From: Flavobacteriales bacterium UBA7690
Lineage (GTDB): Bacteria; Bacteroidota; Bacteroidia; Flavobacteriales_F; PHOS-HE28
Length of the DNA stretch: 24,946 nt
Direction: 5' to 3'
NCBI GenBank assembly: GCA_002482775.1
Contig: DLGQ01000107.1
Location: forward strand, 1 to 24,946
The notes under the pieces are model-generated. The model did no database searches. It was not told the DNA's origin and saw only the letters and a list, made by a program, of their open reading frames with translations. Numbering within the stretch: position 1 is the stretch's first letter; each line of letters starts with the position of its first letter. The translations under genes were made by a program, and so were the position numbers. Positions 16,048-23,986 of the stretch are shown piece after piece.

Positions 16048-16784
16048 GTTCGCTTGGGTTGGTCCGGGTTGTAATGCACATCTTTGAACAGTAGCATGTC
16101 CTTCAGGCGCTGTTCCTTCTCATTGTCAAATCCGCAGGAGGACCGGAACTCCTTCGGGTTCTCGTACGTCCCGAAGAGCATGTCCCACCAGACGAAATCA
16201 CCGTAGTTGTTCGTGTGCTTCTCGTACTCGTGGTGAATGCGGTGCATCTCGGGACGTTGGAACACATAACCGACCCAACGTGGCGTGCGGACGTTCGTGT
16301 GGTAAAAGAACTCGCCGAGTGCGGTGAACAGGGTGTAGATAGCACCCGCCTCCGGCGATAGACCTAGGAATGAGTACACGAGCAGACTCCCGATGATGGA
16401 GTTCACGGTCATCTCCAATGGGTGCTTATAGAACGAGGTGATCACCTCGATGCGCTGAGGGCTATGATGGATCTGGTGGAAATGGAGCCAGAGAAAGTCC
16501 ACCGTGTGCCGCCAGCGGTGCCACCAATAGAAGATGAAAGTGGCGATGAAGTACGCGATGAAACCGCCGAGCACTGGATGTAAATGCTGGGAAAGATGAA
16601 GAAGTGAGGCGGAGGAGAACCATTTCTCCCAAGTGTAACCGGCCACCAGAACGATACCGAGCTGTACGAAGTTCACGGCAAGCACGCGGATGGTCCACGT
16701 AGGCACTTCCGGTAGCTTCCAACCCGGCACCATGCGTTCTAGCACGAAACAACACGCGAATACAATGAAGATGACCGTTAGCAT
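16044..16784 (-). CDS. Sterol desaturase / fatty acid hydroxylase family membrane protein
   Basis: This is a 246-residue integral membrane protein with about four hydrophobic segments and the histidine boxes that bind a di-iron centre in this superfamily: HRWRH (His89 to His93), HQIHH (His103 to His107) and HRIHH (His181 to His185), with a further YHTNV at His162. Such enzymes use oxygen to hydroxylate or desaturate lipids; the substrate cannot be told from sequence. Length and box spacing are normal for the bacterial members. The gene lies between a truncated and a complete copy of the DUF7668-like gene and shares an ATGA overlap with the complete one. The truncated copy's stop codon lies within its first codons, so ribosomes may also reach it by coupling. 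Confidence 0.9.
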   Translation of the reverse strand: MLTVIFIVFACCFVLERMVPGWKLPEVPTWTIRVLAVNFVQLGIVLVAGYTWEKWFSSASLLHLSQHLHPVLGGFIAYFIATFIFYWWHRWRHTVDFLWLHFHQIHHSPQRIEVITSFYKHPLEMTVNSIIGSLLVYSFLGLSPEAGAIYTLFTALGEFFYHTNVRTPRWVGYVFQRPEMHRIHHEYEKHTNNYGDFVWWDMLFGTYENPKEFRSSCGFDNEKEQRLKDMLLFKDVHYNPDQPKRT

Positions 16785-16915
16785 GTGCTACCTTGAAAGG
16801 AGAACAAGATCTGATGGACCCAGCTGTTCGAAGCTTTCTCCAGCTCATCAAAGCGCCGCTCCACCAACAGCTTCATCACGTGTTTGGCCACCAGGCCTAG
16901 TTCGTTGGGGCTCAT
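16778..16915 (-). pseudogene. Truncated second copy of the DUF7668-like gene
   Basis: From the ATG at 16915 the first 28 codons encode exactly the same residues as the complete gene at 16047, then similarity stops near 16824 and the frame runs through unrelated codons to a TAA at 16780-16778, inside the start of the desaturase-family gene. Over the 28 shared codons I count 11 base differences, all synonymous. This means the copy diverged while still under selection and was truncated later. The remaining 45-residue frame lacks the strand-rich half and is unlikely to work, but translating it could help start the desaturase-family gene. Confidence 0.8.
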
Positions 16916-16956
16916 CGTTCCATCCGCATTCGTACACTTCGCTTATTGGCTCCTGA

Positions 16957-16979
16957 ACAACAGGCTGGAAGCCTGTTGT
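16957..16979. terminator. Perfect hairpin immediately after recQ
   Basis: ACAACAGGC pairs with GCCTGTTGT (nine base pairs) around a five-base loop, one base beyond the recQ stop on the minus strand. There is no T-run, so it may act as an RNA-stabilising 3' end or an intrinsic terminator of low efficiency. The symmetry with loop TGGAA looks like a dispersed palindromic repeat. Confidence 0.5.
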
Positions 16980-16980
16980 C

Positions 16981-19164
16981 CTAGTTCGCCACTTCGCTCA
17001 TGAACTTCAAGCGCACCAGCCGCATCTCTTCTTCGCTGAACGCGCCATCGAGCTCCTGCACTGCCGTCTCGATGTCGTCGGTCTCGCTGCTGCGGAAGTA
17101 ATCCAGGATCTCTTCCTGCACGTCGGCTTCCAGGATGTCGTTGATGTGGTAGTTGATGTCCAGCTTGGTGCCGCTCGTTACGATGCTCTCCAACTCGGTG
17201 AGCAGGTCGGCCATACTGAGGCCTTTGCCGCGGGCGATGGCATCGAGCGGCAGGCGCTTATCGATGTTCTGGATGATGTGGACCTTGTTGCCGCTCTTGT
17301 TCACCACGGAACGCACCACCATTTCATCTTCCCGTGCGATGTCGTTCTCTTCCACATAAGCAGCGATCAGCTCCACGAAGGGTTTGCCGTATTTCGCGGC
17401 CTTGCCCGGACCAACACCGGTGACCTGGGTGAGGTCGTCCATCGTTACGGGGTAACGCATGGTCATCTCTTCCAGCGAAGGGTCTTGGAAGATCACGTAC
17501 GGCGGCAGCTTGTGTTTCTTGGCCACTTGTTGGCGCAGATCCTTCAGCATGGCCATCAACTTCTCATCCGCTGCACCACGGCCAGCAGCACCGCCTTCTT
17601 CGTCGGCGACCTCGTCGGCGGTGTAATCACGCTCCTTCACGAATTTGATGGACACCGGCTTCTTGCGGAATTTCTTGCCCGCTTCGGTAAGGCTCAGGTT
17701 GCCGTAGGTCTCGATGTCCTTGTGCAGATAGCCGTGGACCAGGCCTTGACGAGCAACACCGATCCAATGCTGGTTCTCTTTGTCGCTGCCTTTGCCGTAG
17801 ATCTCCAGCTTGTCGCCTTTGTAGTTCTTGATCTCGCTGGTCTCCGTGCCGGTAAGTAGGTCGCAGATGTATTTTGCTTTGTGGCGCTCCTTGCTTTCCA
17901 CAACGGCATCCAGCACCAGCGCTAGGTCGTCCTTCGCTTCGTAGGTCTCCTGCGGGTTGGTGCAGTTGTCGCACGAACCACAGCTGTTGCCTTTCATCTC
18001 CTCACCGAAATAGTGCAGGAGGTATTTGCGGCGGCACATGCTTGTTTCAGCATAGCCTACCGTGTCATGCAATAGTTGTTTGCCGATCTCTTGTTCGGCC
18101 ACGGGTTTGCCCTGCAGGAACTTCTCCAGCTTCTCGATGTCCTTGTAGCTGTAGAAGGCCACGCATTTCCCTTCGCCACCATCGCGGCCACCGCGGCCGG
18201 TCTCTTGGTAGTAGCTCTCCAGGCTCTTGGGGATATCGTGGTGGATCACGAAGCGCACATCGGGTTTGTCTATCCCCATGCCGAAAGCGATGGTGGCCAC
18301 GATCACGTCAACGTCCTCCATCAAGAACTTGTCCTGGTGGTCGGCACGTTGGTTGGCATCCATGCCAGCGTGGTAGGGGAGCGCCTTGATGCCGTTGACG
18401 TTCAGCGTCTCGGCCACTTCCTCCACCTTCTTCCGGCTGAGGCAGTAGATGATGCCGCTGCGACCGCTATGCTGCTTCACGTACTTCGTGATCTCGCGGT
18501 TCACATCGCGCTTGGGGCGTACCTCGTAGTACAGGTTCGGGCGGTTGAAGCTGGCTTTGAACGTGGTGGCGTTCGGGATGTCCAGGTTCTTCAGGATGTC
18601 TTCCTGCACCTTGCCCGTGGCGGTGGCCGTGAGGGCGATCACCGGTACGCGTTTGATCTTGTCGAAGATGGTACGCAGGTTCCTGTATTCCGGGCGGAAG
18701 TCATGCCCCCACTCGCTGATGCAGTGCGCCTCGTCGATGGCGAAGAAGCTGATGCGGATCTCCGTGAGGAATTCCACGTTCTCCTTCTTGGTGAGCGACT
18801 CGGGCGCTACATAGAGCAGCTTGGTCTTGCCCGCACGGATGTCTTCCTTCACCTTCAACGTCTCGTTGCGTGTGAGGGAGCTGTTAAGGAAGTGTGCCAC
18901 CCCATCATCGGAACTGAAGCCCCGGATGGCGTCCACCTGGTTCTTCATCAATGCGATGAGCGGGCTGACGATGATGGCCGTGCCTTCGCTCATGAGCGCA
19001 GGGAGCTGGTAGCACAGGCTCTTGCCGCCGCCCGTGGGCATGATCACGAAAGTGTTCTTTCCATCCAGTACGTTCTGGATGATGGCCTCTTGTTCGCCTT
19101 TGAACTGGCTGAAGCCGAAGAATTGCTCGAGGGCCTCCAGAGGTGTGGTGTCAACGTTGGTCAT
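16981..19164 (-). CDS. recQ: ATP-dependent DNA helicase RecQ
   Basis: This is a 3'-5' DNA helicase for recombination and replication repair, 727 residues. The helicase core shows Walker A PTGGGKS (43-49), IDEAHCISEWGHDFRP, the ALTATAT motif III, GIIYCLSRKK and the closing QETGRGGRDG. The zinc module follows (CRRKYLLHYFG, then CGSCDNC), then the RQC winged helix and an HRDC domain (LRQQVAKKHKLPPYVIF to TQVTGVGPGKAAKYG). The C-terminal extension of over 100 residues is longer than in the 610-residue E. coli enzyme but normal for Bacteroidota. The ATG at 19164 (MTNVDTTPLEALEQFFGF) is preferred over that at 19239, whose extra residues have no family counterpart and overlap a possible promoter box. 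The gene is divergent from tatC. Confidence 0.96.
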   Translation of the reverse strand: MTNVDTTPLEALEQFFGFSQFKGEQEAIIQNVLDGKNTFVIMPTGGGKSLCYQLPALMSEGTAIIVSPLIALMKNQVDAIRGFSSDDGVAHFLNSSLTRNETLKVKEDIRAGKTKLLYVAPESLTKKENVEFLTEIRISFFAIDEAHCISEWGHDFRPEYRNLRTIFDKIKRVPVIALTATATGKVQEDILKNLDIPNATTFKASFNRPNLYYEVRPKRDVNREITKYVKQHSGRSGIIYCLSRKKVEEVAETLNVNGIKALPYHAGMDANQRADHQDKFLMEDVDVIVATIAFGMGIDKPDVRFVIHHDIPKSLESYYQETGRGGRDGGEGKCVAFYSYKDIEKLEKFLQGKPVAEQEIGKQLLHDTVGYAETSMCRRKYLLHYFGEEMKGNSCGSCDNCTNPQETYEAKDDLALVLDAVVESKERHKAKYICDLLTGTETSEIKNYKGDKLEIYGKGSDKENQHWIGVARQGLVHGYLHKDIETYGNLSLTEAGKKFRKKPVSIKFVKERDYTADEVADEEGGAAGRGAADEKLMAMLKDLRQQVAKKHKLPPYVIFQDPSLEEMTMRYPVTMDDLTQVTGVGPGKAAKYGKPFVELIAAYVEENDIAREDEMVVRSVVNKSGNKVHIIQNIDKRLPLDAIARGKGLSMADLLTELESIVTSGTKLDINYHINDILEADVQEEILDYFRSSETDDIETAVQELDGAFSEEEMRLVRLKFMSEVAN

Positions 19165-19209
19165 GTTGGTAGTGGCCGGAGCAATGACCACTGCTTTGTT
19201 TGAGAGGCT

Positions 19210-19217
19210 TAAATGTA
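19210..19217 (-). promoter_or_regulatory. Possible -7 box of recQ
   Basis: The minus strand reads TACATTTA, one base from TAnnTTTG, 45 bases before the chosen recQ ATG. If used, it would exclude the in-frame ATG at 19239 as a start. Confidence 0.3.
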
Positions 19218-19344
19218 CGGTGCGGGACGGATACCGCATAGCCCGTTTATATCAACTTAACAACCATGGGTTTCCCAGCTTTGGGGTCTTGGTGTTTCGT
19301 TGAAAACTGAGCCGCGACGGTGGGAATGCGCTGCGTTCACCGGC

Positions 19345-19352
19345 TATCTTTG
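19345..19352 (+). promoter_or_regulatory. Bacteroidota-type -7 box of the tatC operon
   Basis: TATCTTTG, an exact consensus match and identical to the box at 944, stands 46 bases before the tatC ATG. It lies in the 234-base divergent region between recQ and tatC, where I see no gene. No clear -33 TTG is present. Confidence 0.55.
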
Positions 19353-19398
19353 GCGCAGGCGGCTCCAACCTTTGGCCACATCCCGTAATAGTCCGGAA

Positions 19399-20223
19399 AT
19401 GACCTTCCTGGAGCACCTTGAGGAGCTCCGGTGGACGCTGATGCGCTCCGCTCTGGCCATCTCCGTAGGTATGGTGGCCTGTTTCATCGCCAAGGACTTC
19501 CTGTTCGACAGCATCATCCTGGCACCGAAGGATGCCAGCTTCATCACCTACCGCGCCATGTGCTCATTGGGCCATCGACTGGGGATGGGTGATGCGATGT
19601 GCGTGGGCGATATGGTGTTCACGCTCCAGAACATCAGTATGAGCGGGCAGTTCTTCACCCACCTCATGGTATCTTTCGTCGGTGGGTTCATACTCGCATT
19701 CCCTTATGTGCTCTGGGAAGTGTGGCGCTTCATCGCACCAGGGTTGCACGCTTCGGAGAAAGGCTCGGTGGGTGGCCTGGTGTTCTTCGCCTCATTGCTC
19801 TTCCTGTTGGGCGTGGGTTTCGGATTCTTCCTCCTCGCTCCCTTGAGCATACAGTTCTTCGGAACATACCAAGTGAGCGAAGCCGTACAGAACACGGTAG
19901 CCCTGGATAGCTACATCGCCATGGTCACCTCGGTAACGTTATGGACCGGCGTGGTATTCGAACTGCCGCTGGTCATCTTGTTCCTCGCACGTGCCGGTCT
20001 GGTCACACCGGCCTTCTTGCGCACCTATCGCAAGCATGCTTTCGTGCTGATCCTCGTGATAGCCGCTATCCTTACACCGCCCGATGTGGTGAGCCAGCTG
20101 ATCGTCTCCGTACCCTTGATGTTGCTTTACGAATTCGGCATCATCATCGCCGCACGGACCGTGAAACGCATGGAACGCGCGAATACCGTCACCAAGGCCG
20201 TTCAAGCCCGTACAAGACCGTGA
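19399..20223 (+). CDS. tatC: Sec-independent protein translocase TatC
   Basis: This is the core membrane subunit of the twin-arginine translocase, which binds signal peptides of folded proteins. The 274-residue protein begins MTFLEHLEELRWTLMRS, the hallmark cytoplasmic N-terminus, and has six hydrophobic segments. Other family stretches are FVGGFILAFPYVLWEVWRFIAPGLH, VALDSYIAMV, FELPLVILFLARAGLVTP and AAILTPPDVVSQL (each given in part). A TTG codon at 19372 could add nine residues, as some relatives have a short extension before the conserved start; the ATG is the more ordinary choice. No tatA is present in the window. Its TGA overlaps the ATG of the DUF5686 gene (TGATG), and with lptB the three form one operon. 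Confidence 0.95.
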   Translation: MTFLEHLEELRWTLMRSALAISVGMVACFIAKDFLFDSIILAPKDASFITYRAMCSLGHRLGMGDAMCVGDMVFTLQNISMSGQFFTHLMVSFVGGFILAFPYVLWEVWRFIAPGLHASEKGSVGGLVFFASLLFLLGVGFGFFLLAPLSIQFFGTYQVSEAVQNTVALDSYIAMVTSVTLWTGVVFELPLVILFLARAGLVTPAFLRTYRKHAFVLILVIAAILTPPDVVSQLIVSVPLMLLYEFGIIIAARTVKRMERANTVTKAVQARTRP

Positions 20224-22718
20224 TGAGGACATTGCTACGCATCGCTTTCTTCTCACTCGCACTGGGCTTGGTGAACGCCTCGTTGGCGCAGACCACCAAA
20301 GTGTCCGGCAAGGTCACCGATGGCAAGACCGGCGAGACGATCCCGTTCGCCAGTATCGCCTTCATCGATAGCCGCATCGGGGCCAGCAGCGATATGGACG
20401 GCAATTACCTGATCGATACCTACTACCCGACGGATAGCATCCGTGTGACTTCCGTCGGATACATCGCGCGCAGCTTCGCGGTGAAGAAGGACAAGGTGCA
20501 GGTGATCGACATCGTCCTTCAACCCAACAGCTTCGAACTGGCCGAGGTGGTGATCAAACCCACCGAGGAGAACCCCGCGTTCGGCATCCTGCGCCGCGTG
20601 ATCCGCAACAAGCCGGTGAACAACCGCGAAAAGCTCTCCGCCTACCAGTACGATGCCTACAACAAGATCGAGTTCGACCTGAACAACATCACCAAGGAGT
20701 TCACCGAGAAGAAGCTCTTCAAGCCGTTCGCCTTCATCTTCGACAACATCGACAGCACCGATGCGAAGCCCTACCTGCCCATCTTCATGACGGAGAGCCT
20801 CAGCGCGGTGTACTACCGCCAAAGCCCGAAGAAGCAGCGCGAATTCATCCGGGGCACCAAGGTGAGCGGCATCGAGAACGAGAGCGTGTCCCAGTTCATG
20901 GGCGACATGTACCAGAACATCAATATCTACGACAATTTCCTGGTGGTCTTCGGGAAGAACTTCGTGAGCCCGATCGCCGATGGTGGCAAGGGTTTCTACG
21001 ACTACTACCTCACCGATAGCGCCTTCGTGGGCAAGTACTGGTGCTACAAGTTGAAGTTCCAGCCTAAACGTCCGCAAGAGCTCGCGTTCAATGGCGAGAT
21101 GTGGATCAGCGATACCACCTACGCGGTACACCGGATCGAAGCCGGGATCGCCGAGGGGGCCAACCTTAACTTCGTGCAGGGCTTCTGGGTGAAGCAGCAG
21201 TATGATCAGGTACAGAACGAAGTCTGGATGCTCACCCGGGATGAACTGGTGGTGGACCTGAACGTGATCCGCGATACCGGCGAGAAGAACAAGAACGCCG
21301 TGCAAGGGTTCTACGGCAGGCGTACCGCGACCTACAAGGAGTTCGTGATCAACGAGGTGAAACCAGCGGAGTTCTACGAAGGCGTGGACGATGTGGTGAT
21401 CGAACTGGATCCGTTGAGCTTGGGTGCCGACTACTGGGACCAGAACCGCCACGTGCCGCTCACCGCCAAGGAAAGTGCCATCTACCACATGGTGGATACG
21501 ATGAAGACGATCCCGCGCTTCCGCACCTATGTGGATATCGTGAGCACCGTCGTTACAGGGTATTACGAGAAGGGCAAGATCGAGCTCGGCCCGTACTTCA
21601 CCACCATCAGCTACAACCCCGTGGAAGGCATGCGCTTCCGTGCCGGTGGGCGCACGAGCAACAGCTTCAGCACGTGGGTGGAGTTCGAAGGCTACACGGC
21701 GTACGGGGTGCTCGATGAACGGTTCAAATTCGGGCTCGCCACCCGCGGCTTCATCAGCAAAGAGCCGCGCTTATTGTACAAGGCTTCCTACAAGCACGAC
21801 ATCGAGCAGCTGGGCCAGAGCGTGAACGCATTCCGTAACGACAACGTGCTGGGCAGCGTGTTCCGGCGCAACCCGAACACCAAGCTCACCGACGTGGAAG
21901 AGTGGAAGGCCAGCCTGGAGCGCGAATGGTTCCATGGCTTCACCAACGAAGTGATGGTGCGTTACCGCACGCTGCAACCGCTCGGGGCTTTGAGCTACCA
22001 ACGTCTCAACTTCGAACCCGTGCCGCAACTCACCAACGTGGGTAGCATCCGCACGGCGGAAGTGAGCTTGAACACGCGCTTCGCCTACGGGGAGAAATAC
22101 GTGAGCGGAGAGTTCGATCGCATTGCCGTAGGGTTGTTGAAGTATCCCACACTGGAACTGCACTTGGCGTACGGGGTGCCCAACGCGCTGAACAGCGACT
22201 ACGAATACACCAAGATCGTCGCTCGCAGTTACAAGCGGTGGCAGTTGGGCGCGCTAGGTTGGTCGCGCACCACGGTGGAAGCAGGACGGATCTTCGGAAC
22301 CCTGCCGTACCCGCTGCTCGCCATCCACAGCGGCAACGAGACCTTCTACCTGGACGATGCTTCGTTCAACACGATGAACTTCTTCGAATTCATCAGCGAC
22401 CGGTACATCCAGTTCTTCGGAGAGCACCATTTCGAAGGGCTCTTCCTCAACCGCATACCGTTGATGCGCCGGTTGAAGTGGCGCGAGGTGGCCACCTTCA
22501 AAGCGGTAGCGGGCGACCTGGCCGGCAAGCACTACACCGAACTGCTGCTGTTGCCCGGCATGTACTCGCTCTACAACGGGCCGTTCATGGAAGCCAGCGC
22601 AGGCATCGAGAACATCTTGAAGGTGTTGCGCTTCGATATCATTTGGCGCCTGCGCTACAACGACCACGAACGCACCTCGCCCTGGGCGTTGCGCGCCAAG
22701 CTCTACGTCAACTTCTGA
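20223..22718 (+). CDS. Outer-membrane protein with carboxypeptidase-regulatory-like and DUF5686 domains
   Basis: This 831-residue exported protein starts MRTLLRIAFFSLALGLVNAS with cleavage before QTTKVSG. Residues about 22-105 are a carboxypeptidase-regulatory-like beta-sandwich (GKVTDGKTGETIPFASIAFI, then GYIARSFAV). The long remainder matches the DUF5686 pattern: FGILRRVIRNKPVNNREKLSAYQYDAYNKIEF, MTESLSAVYYR, FVGKYWCYKLKFQPKR and a strand-rich second half that ends in a terminal phenylalanine, as in outer-membrane barrels. This two-domain family is typical of Bacteroidota, and its members are usually annotated without a defined function. Here it sits between tatC and lptB, both envelope-transport genes, with a one-base overlap upstream and a six-base gap downstream, which suggests a role in envelope assembly. 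Confidence 0.88.
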   Translation: MRTLLRIAFFSLALGLVNASLAQTTKVSGKVTDGKTGETIPFASIAFIDSRIGASSDMDGNYLIDTYYPTDSIRVTSVGYIARSFAVKKDKVQVIDIVLQPNSFELAEVVIKPTEENPAFGILRRVIRNKPVNNREKLSAYQYDAYNKIEFDLNNITKEFTEKKLFKPFAFIFDNIDSTDAKPYLPIFMTESLSAVYYRQSPKKQREFIRGTKVSGIENESVSQFMGDMYQNINIYDNFLVVFGKNFVSPIADGGKGFYDYYLTDSAFVGKYWCYKLKFQPKRPQELAFNGEMWISDTTYAVHRIEAGIAEGANLNFVQGFWVKQQYDQVQNEVWMLTRDELVVDLNVIRDTGEKNKNAVQGFYGRRTATYKEFVINEVKPAEFYEGVDDVVIELDPLSLGADYWDQNRHVPLTAKESAIYHMVDTMKTIPRFRTYVDIVSTVVTGYYEKGKIELGPYFTTISYNPVEGMRFRAGGRTSNSFSTWVEFEGYTAYGVLDERFKFGLATRGFISKEPRLLYKASYKHDIEQLGQSVNAFRNDNVLGSVFRRNPNTKLTDVEEWKASLEREWFHGFTNEVMVRYRTLQPLGALSYQRLNFEPVPQLTNVGSIRTAEVSLNTRFAYGEKYVSGEFDRIAVGLLKYPTLELHLAYGVPNALNSDYEYTKIVARSYKRWQLGALGWSRTTVEAGRIFGTLPYPLLAIHSGNETFYLDDASFNTMNFFEFISDRYIQFFGEHHFEGLFLNRIPLMRRLKWREVATFKAVAGDLAGKHYTELLLLPGMYSLYNGPFMEASAGIENILKVLRFDIIWRLRYNDHERTSPWALRAKLYVNF

Positions 22719-22724
22719 TCACGG

Positions 22725-23453
22725 ATGCTGCGCGCCGCCAACATCTTCAAACGCTACAAGCGCCGCACCGTGGTGAACGGCGTTAGCGTGGAGGTGAAGC
22801 AAGGCGAGATCGTGGGGTTGCTTGGCCCCAACGGTGCGGGCAAGACCACCAGCTTCTACATGATCGTGGGCTTGATCAAACCCAACGAAGGCCACATCTA
22901 CCTGGACAACGAGGAGATCACCGATCTGGCGATGTACAAGCGCGCGCAGAAAGGGATCGGTTACCTGCCACAAGAGGCCAGCGTGTTCCGCAAGCTCAGC
23001 GTGGAGGACAACATCAAGGCGATCCTGGAAGTGAGCGGCAAGACCAAGGCCGAACAAGCCGCGAAGTTGGAAGAACTGCTCAACGAGTTCAGCCTGCAAC
23101 ATGTGCGTACCAATATGGGCGATGTGCTCAGCGGCGGCGAACGTCGGCGGACGGAGATCGCACGGGCACTGGCCACCGAACCGCGTTTCATCCTGCTGGA
23201 TGAGCCCTTCGCCGGCGTGGACCCCATCGCCGTGGAAGACATCCAGAGCATCGTGGCGAAGCTGAAGGAAAAGAACATTGGCATCCTGATCACCGATCAC
23301 AACGTGCAGGAAACGCTGAGCATCACGGATCGGGCGTACCTGCTCTTCGAGGGCAAGATCCTGAAACAAGGCAGCGCCGAGGAACTCGCAGCCGATGAGA
23401 CCGTGCGGCGTGTCTATCTCGGGAAGAATTTCGAGTTGCGGAGGAAGGTGTAG
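22725..23453 (+). CDS. lptB: LPS export ABC transporter ATP-binding protein LptB
   Basis: This is the cytoplasmic ATPase that powers lipopolysaccharide extraction from the inner membrane through LptFG. The 242-residue length is normal. It has Walker A GPNGAGKT (34-41), the Q-loop LPQEASVFRKLSVEDN with Gln83, the signature LSGGERRRTEIARAL (from 135), Walker B ILLDEPFAGVDP (Asp159, Glu160) and the switch histidine in ITDHNVQETL (His192). LPQEASVFRKL and DHNVQETLSI distinguish LptB from general branched-chain-type ATPases. It begins six bases after the DUF5686 gene and ends the tatC operon. LptF and LptG are not in the window. Confidence 0.95.
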   Translation: MLRAANIFKRYKRRTVVNGVSVEVKQGEIVGLLGPNGAGKTTSFYMIVGLIKPNEGHIYLDNEEITDLAMYKRAQKGIGYLPQEASVFRKLSVEDNIKAILEVSGKTKAEQAAKLEELLNEFSLQHVRTNMGDVLSGGERRRTEIARALATEPRFILLDEPFAGVDPIAVEDIQSIVAKLKEKNIGILITDHNVQETLSITDRAYLLFEGKILKQGSAEELAADETVRRVYLGKNFELRRKV

Positions 23454-23463
23454 GATCACCCCC

Positions 23464-23485
23464 GACCCCTCTCCGAAGGAGAGGG
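23464..23485. repeat. Hairpin repeat, copy 1, after lptB
   Basis: CCCTCTCC (23467-23474) pairs with GGAGAGGG (23478-23485) around GAA. It begins 13 bases after the lptB stop, so it can terminate the tatC operon. It is the inverted counterpart of the copy at 23542, including flanking C-rich bases (CACCCCCGACCCCTCTCC here, CACCCCTAACCCCTCTCC on the minus strand of the other). Confidence 0.7.
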
Positions 23486-23541
23486 AGGAAACGCCCGGTA
23501 TGCAAGGCATATCGCGGATCGTTACATAGGATAGTCAGATA

Positions 23542-23576
23542 CCCCTCTCCTTCGGAGAGGGGTTAGGGGTGAGGTC
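23542..23576. repeat. Hairpin repeat, copy 2, inverted
   Basis: CCCCTCTCC (23542-23550) pairs with GGAGAGGGG (23554-23562) around TTC and is followed by TTAGGGGTGAGGTC. The reverse complement repeats the layout of copy 1, so the two form an inverted pair enclosing about 56 bases. It has the look of a dispersed palindromic element found in intergenic space. Confidence 0.7.
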
Positions 23577-23597
23577 TCATGAATTCGCACAGCCTCG

Positions 23598-23616
23598 GTC
23601 GACCCGGTGGGTCGAC
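23598..23616. repeat. Short perfect palindrome
   Basis: GTCGACCC pairs with GGGTCGAC around GGT. It stands 37 bases beyond the purS stop on the minus strand and could be its terminator, although no T-run follows. Otherwise nothing is seen in 23577-23652. Confidence 0.5.
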
Positions 23617-23652
23617 ACTACGGGTGCATTTATGCGAGGTTGGCTTTGCCCC

Positions 23653-23910
23653 CTACGCCACCTCTTCGATCGAGAACGCGTACTTTTCCATGATCTGGTT
23701 CGCCAGCAACTTCTTGCACGCCTCGTCCACCTTGGCCTCGGCGGCTTTCTTGTCCTTGGCTTCAACAGCGAGGGTGATGTGTTTGCCGATGCGCACGCCG
23801 GTGATCTCCGGCAGGCCGAGGTTCTGCATGCTACCGCTCACCGCCTTGCCTTGCGGGTCCAGCAGGTTGTCGTGGGGCATCACATCGATGGAGGCGCGGA
23901 AGGTCTTCAT
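23653..23910 (-). CDS. purS: Phosphoribosylformylglycinamidine synthase subunit PurS
   Basis: This is the small subunit that assembles with PurL and PurQ in the fourth step of purine synthesis, bridging the glutaminase and synthase. The 85-residue length is standard. It shows the family pattern of a strand MKTFRASIDVMPHDNLLDPQ, then GKAVSGSMQNLG, VRIGKHITLAVEA, and CKKLLANQIMEKYAFSIEEV (each in part). Neither purL nor purQ lies in the window. The gene follows pssA on the same strand but a long hairpin and a possible promoter box separate them, so it is probably transcribed on its own. Confidence 0.92.
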   Translation of the reverse strand: MKTFRASIDVMPHDNLLDPQGKAVSGSMQNLGLPEITGVRIGKHITLAVEAKDKKAAEAKVDEACKKLLANQIMEKYAFSIEEVA

Positions 23911-23914
23911 GGGG

Positions 23915-23922
23915 CAAAGATG
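23915..23922 (-). promoter_or_regulatory. Possible -7 box of purS
   Basis: The minus strand reads CATCTTTG, one base from TAnnTTTG, only four bases before the purS ATG. If it is used the transcript would have almost no leader. Confidence 0.35.
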
Positions 23923-23947
23923 CGAATGCGAGCGGCGAGTTGCGAGT

Positions 23948-23986
23948 TGGCAAGCGGCGAGTTGGCGCTTTACTCGCCGCTTGCTG
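23948..23986. terminator. Long hairpin between pssA and purS
   Basis: CAAGCGGCGAGT (23951-23962) pairs perfectly with ACTCGCCGCTTG (23972-23983), 12 base pairs extended by one more G-C pair and two G-T pairs, with a nine-base loop. It lies 15 bases past the pssA stop on the minus strand and probably ends that transcript. The left arm continues a run in which GCGGCGAGTTG occurs twice (23931-23941 and 23954-23964), so this is also repeat-like. Confidence 0.6.

Noticed and set aside
15140..16915. Idea that the toxin-antitoxin pair, small protein and desaturase-family gene form a defence island.
   Set aside because: No nuclease, NTPase or other effector accompanies them, and a lone toxin-antitoxin pair is not enough to claim one.
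18076..19203. 375-codon plus-strand open frame opposite recQ.
   Set aside because: The RecQ motifs on the minus strand are complete and this frame has none; it is an antisense shadow.
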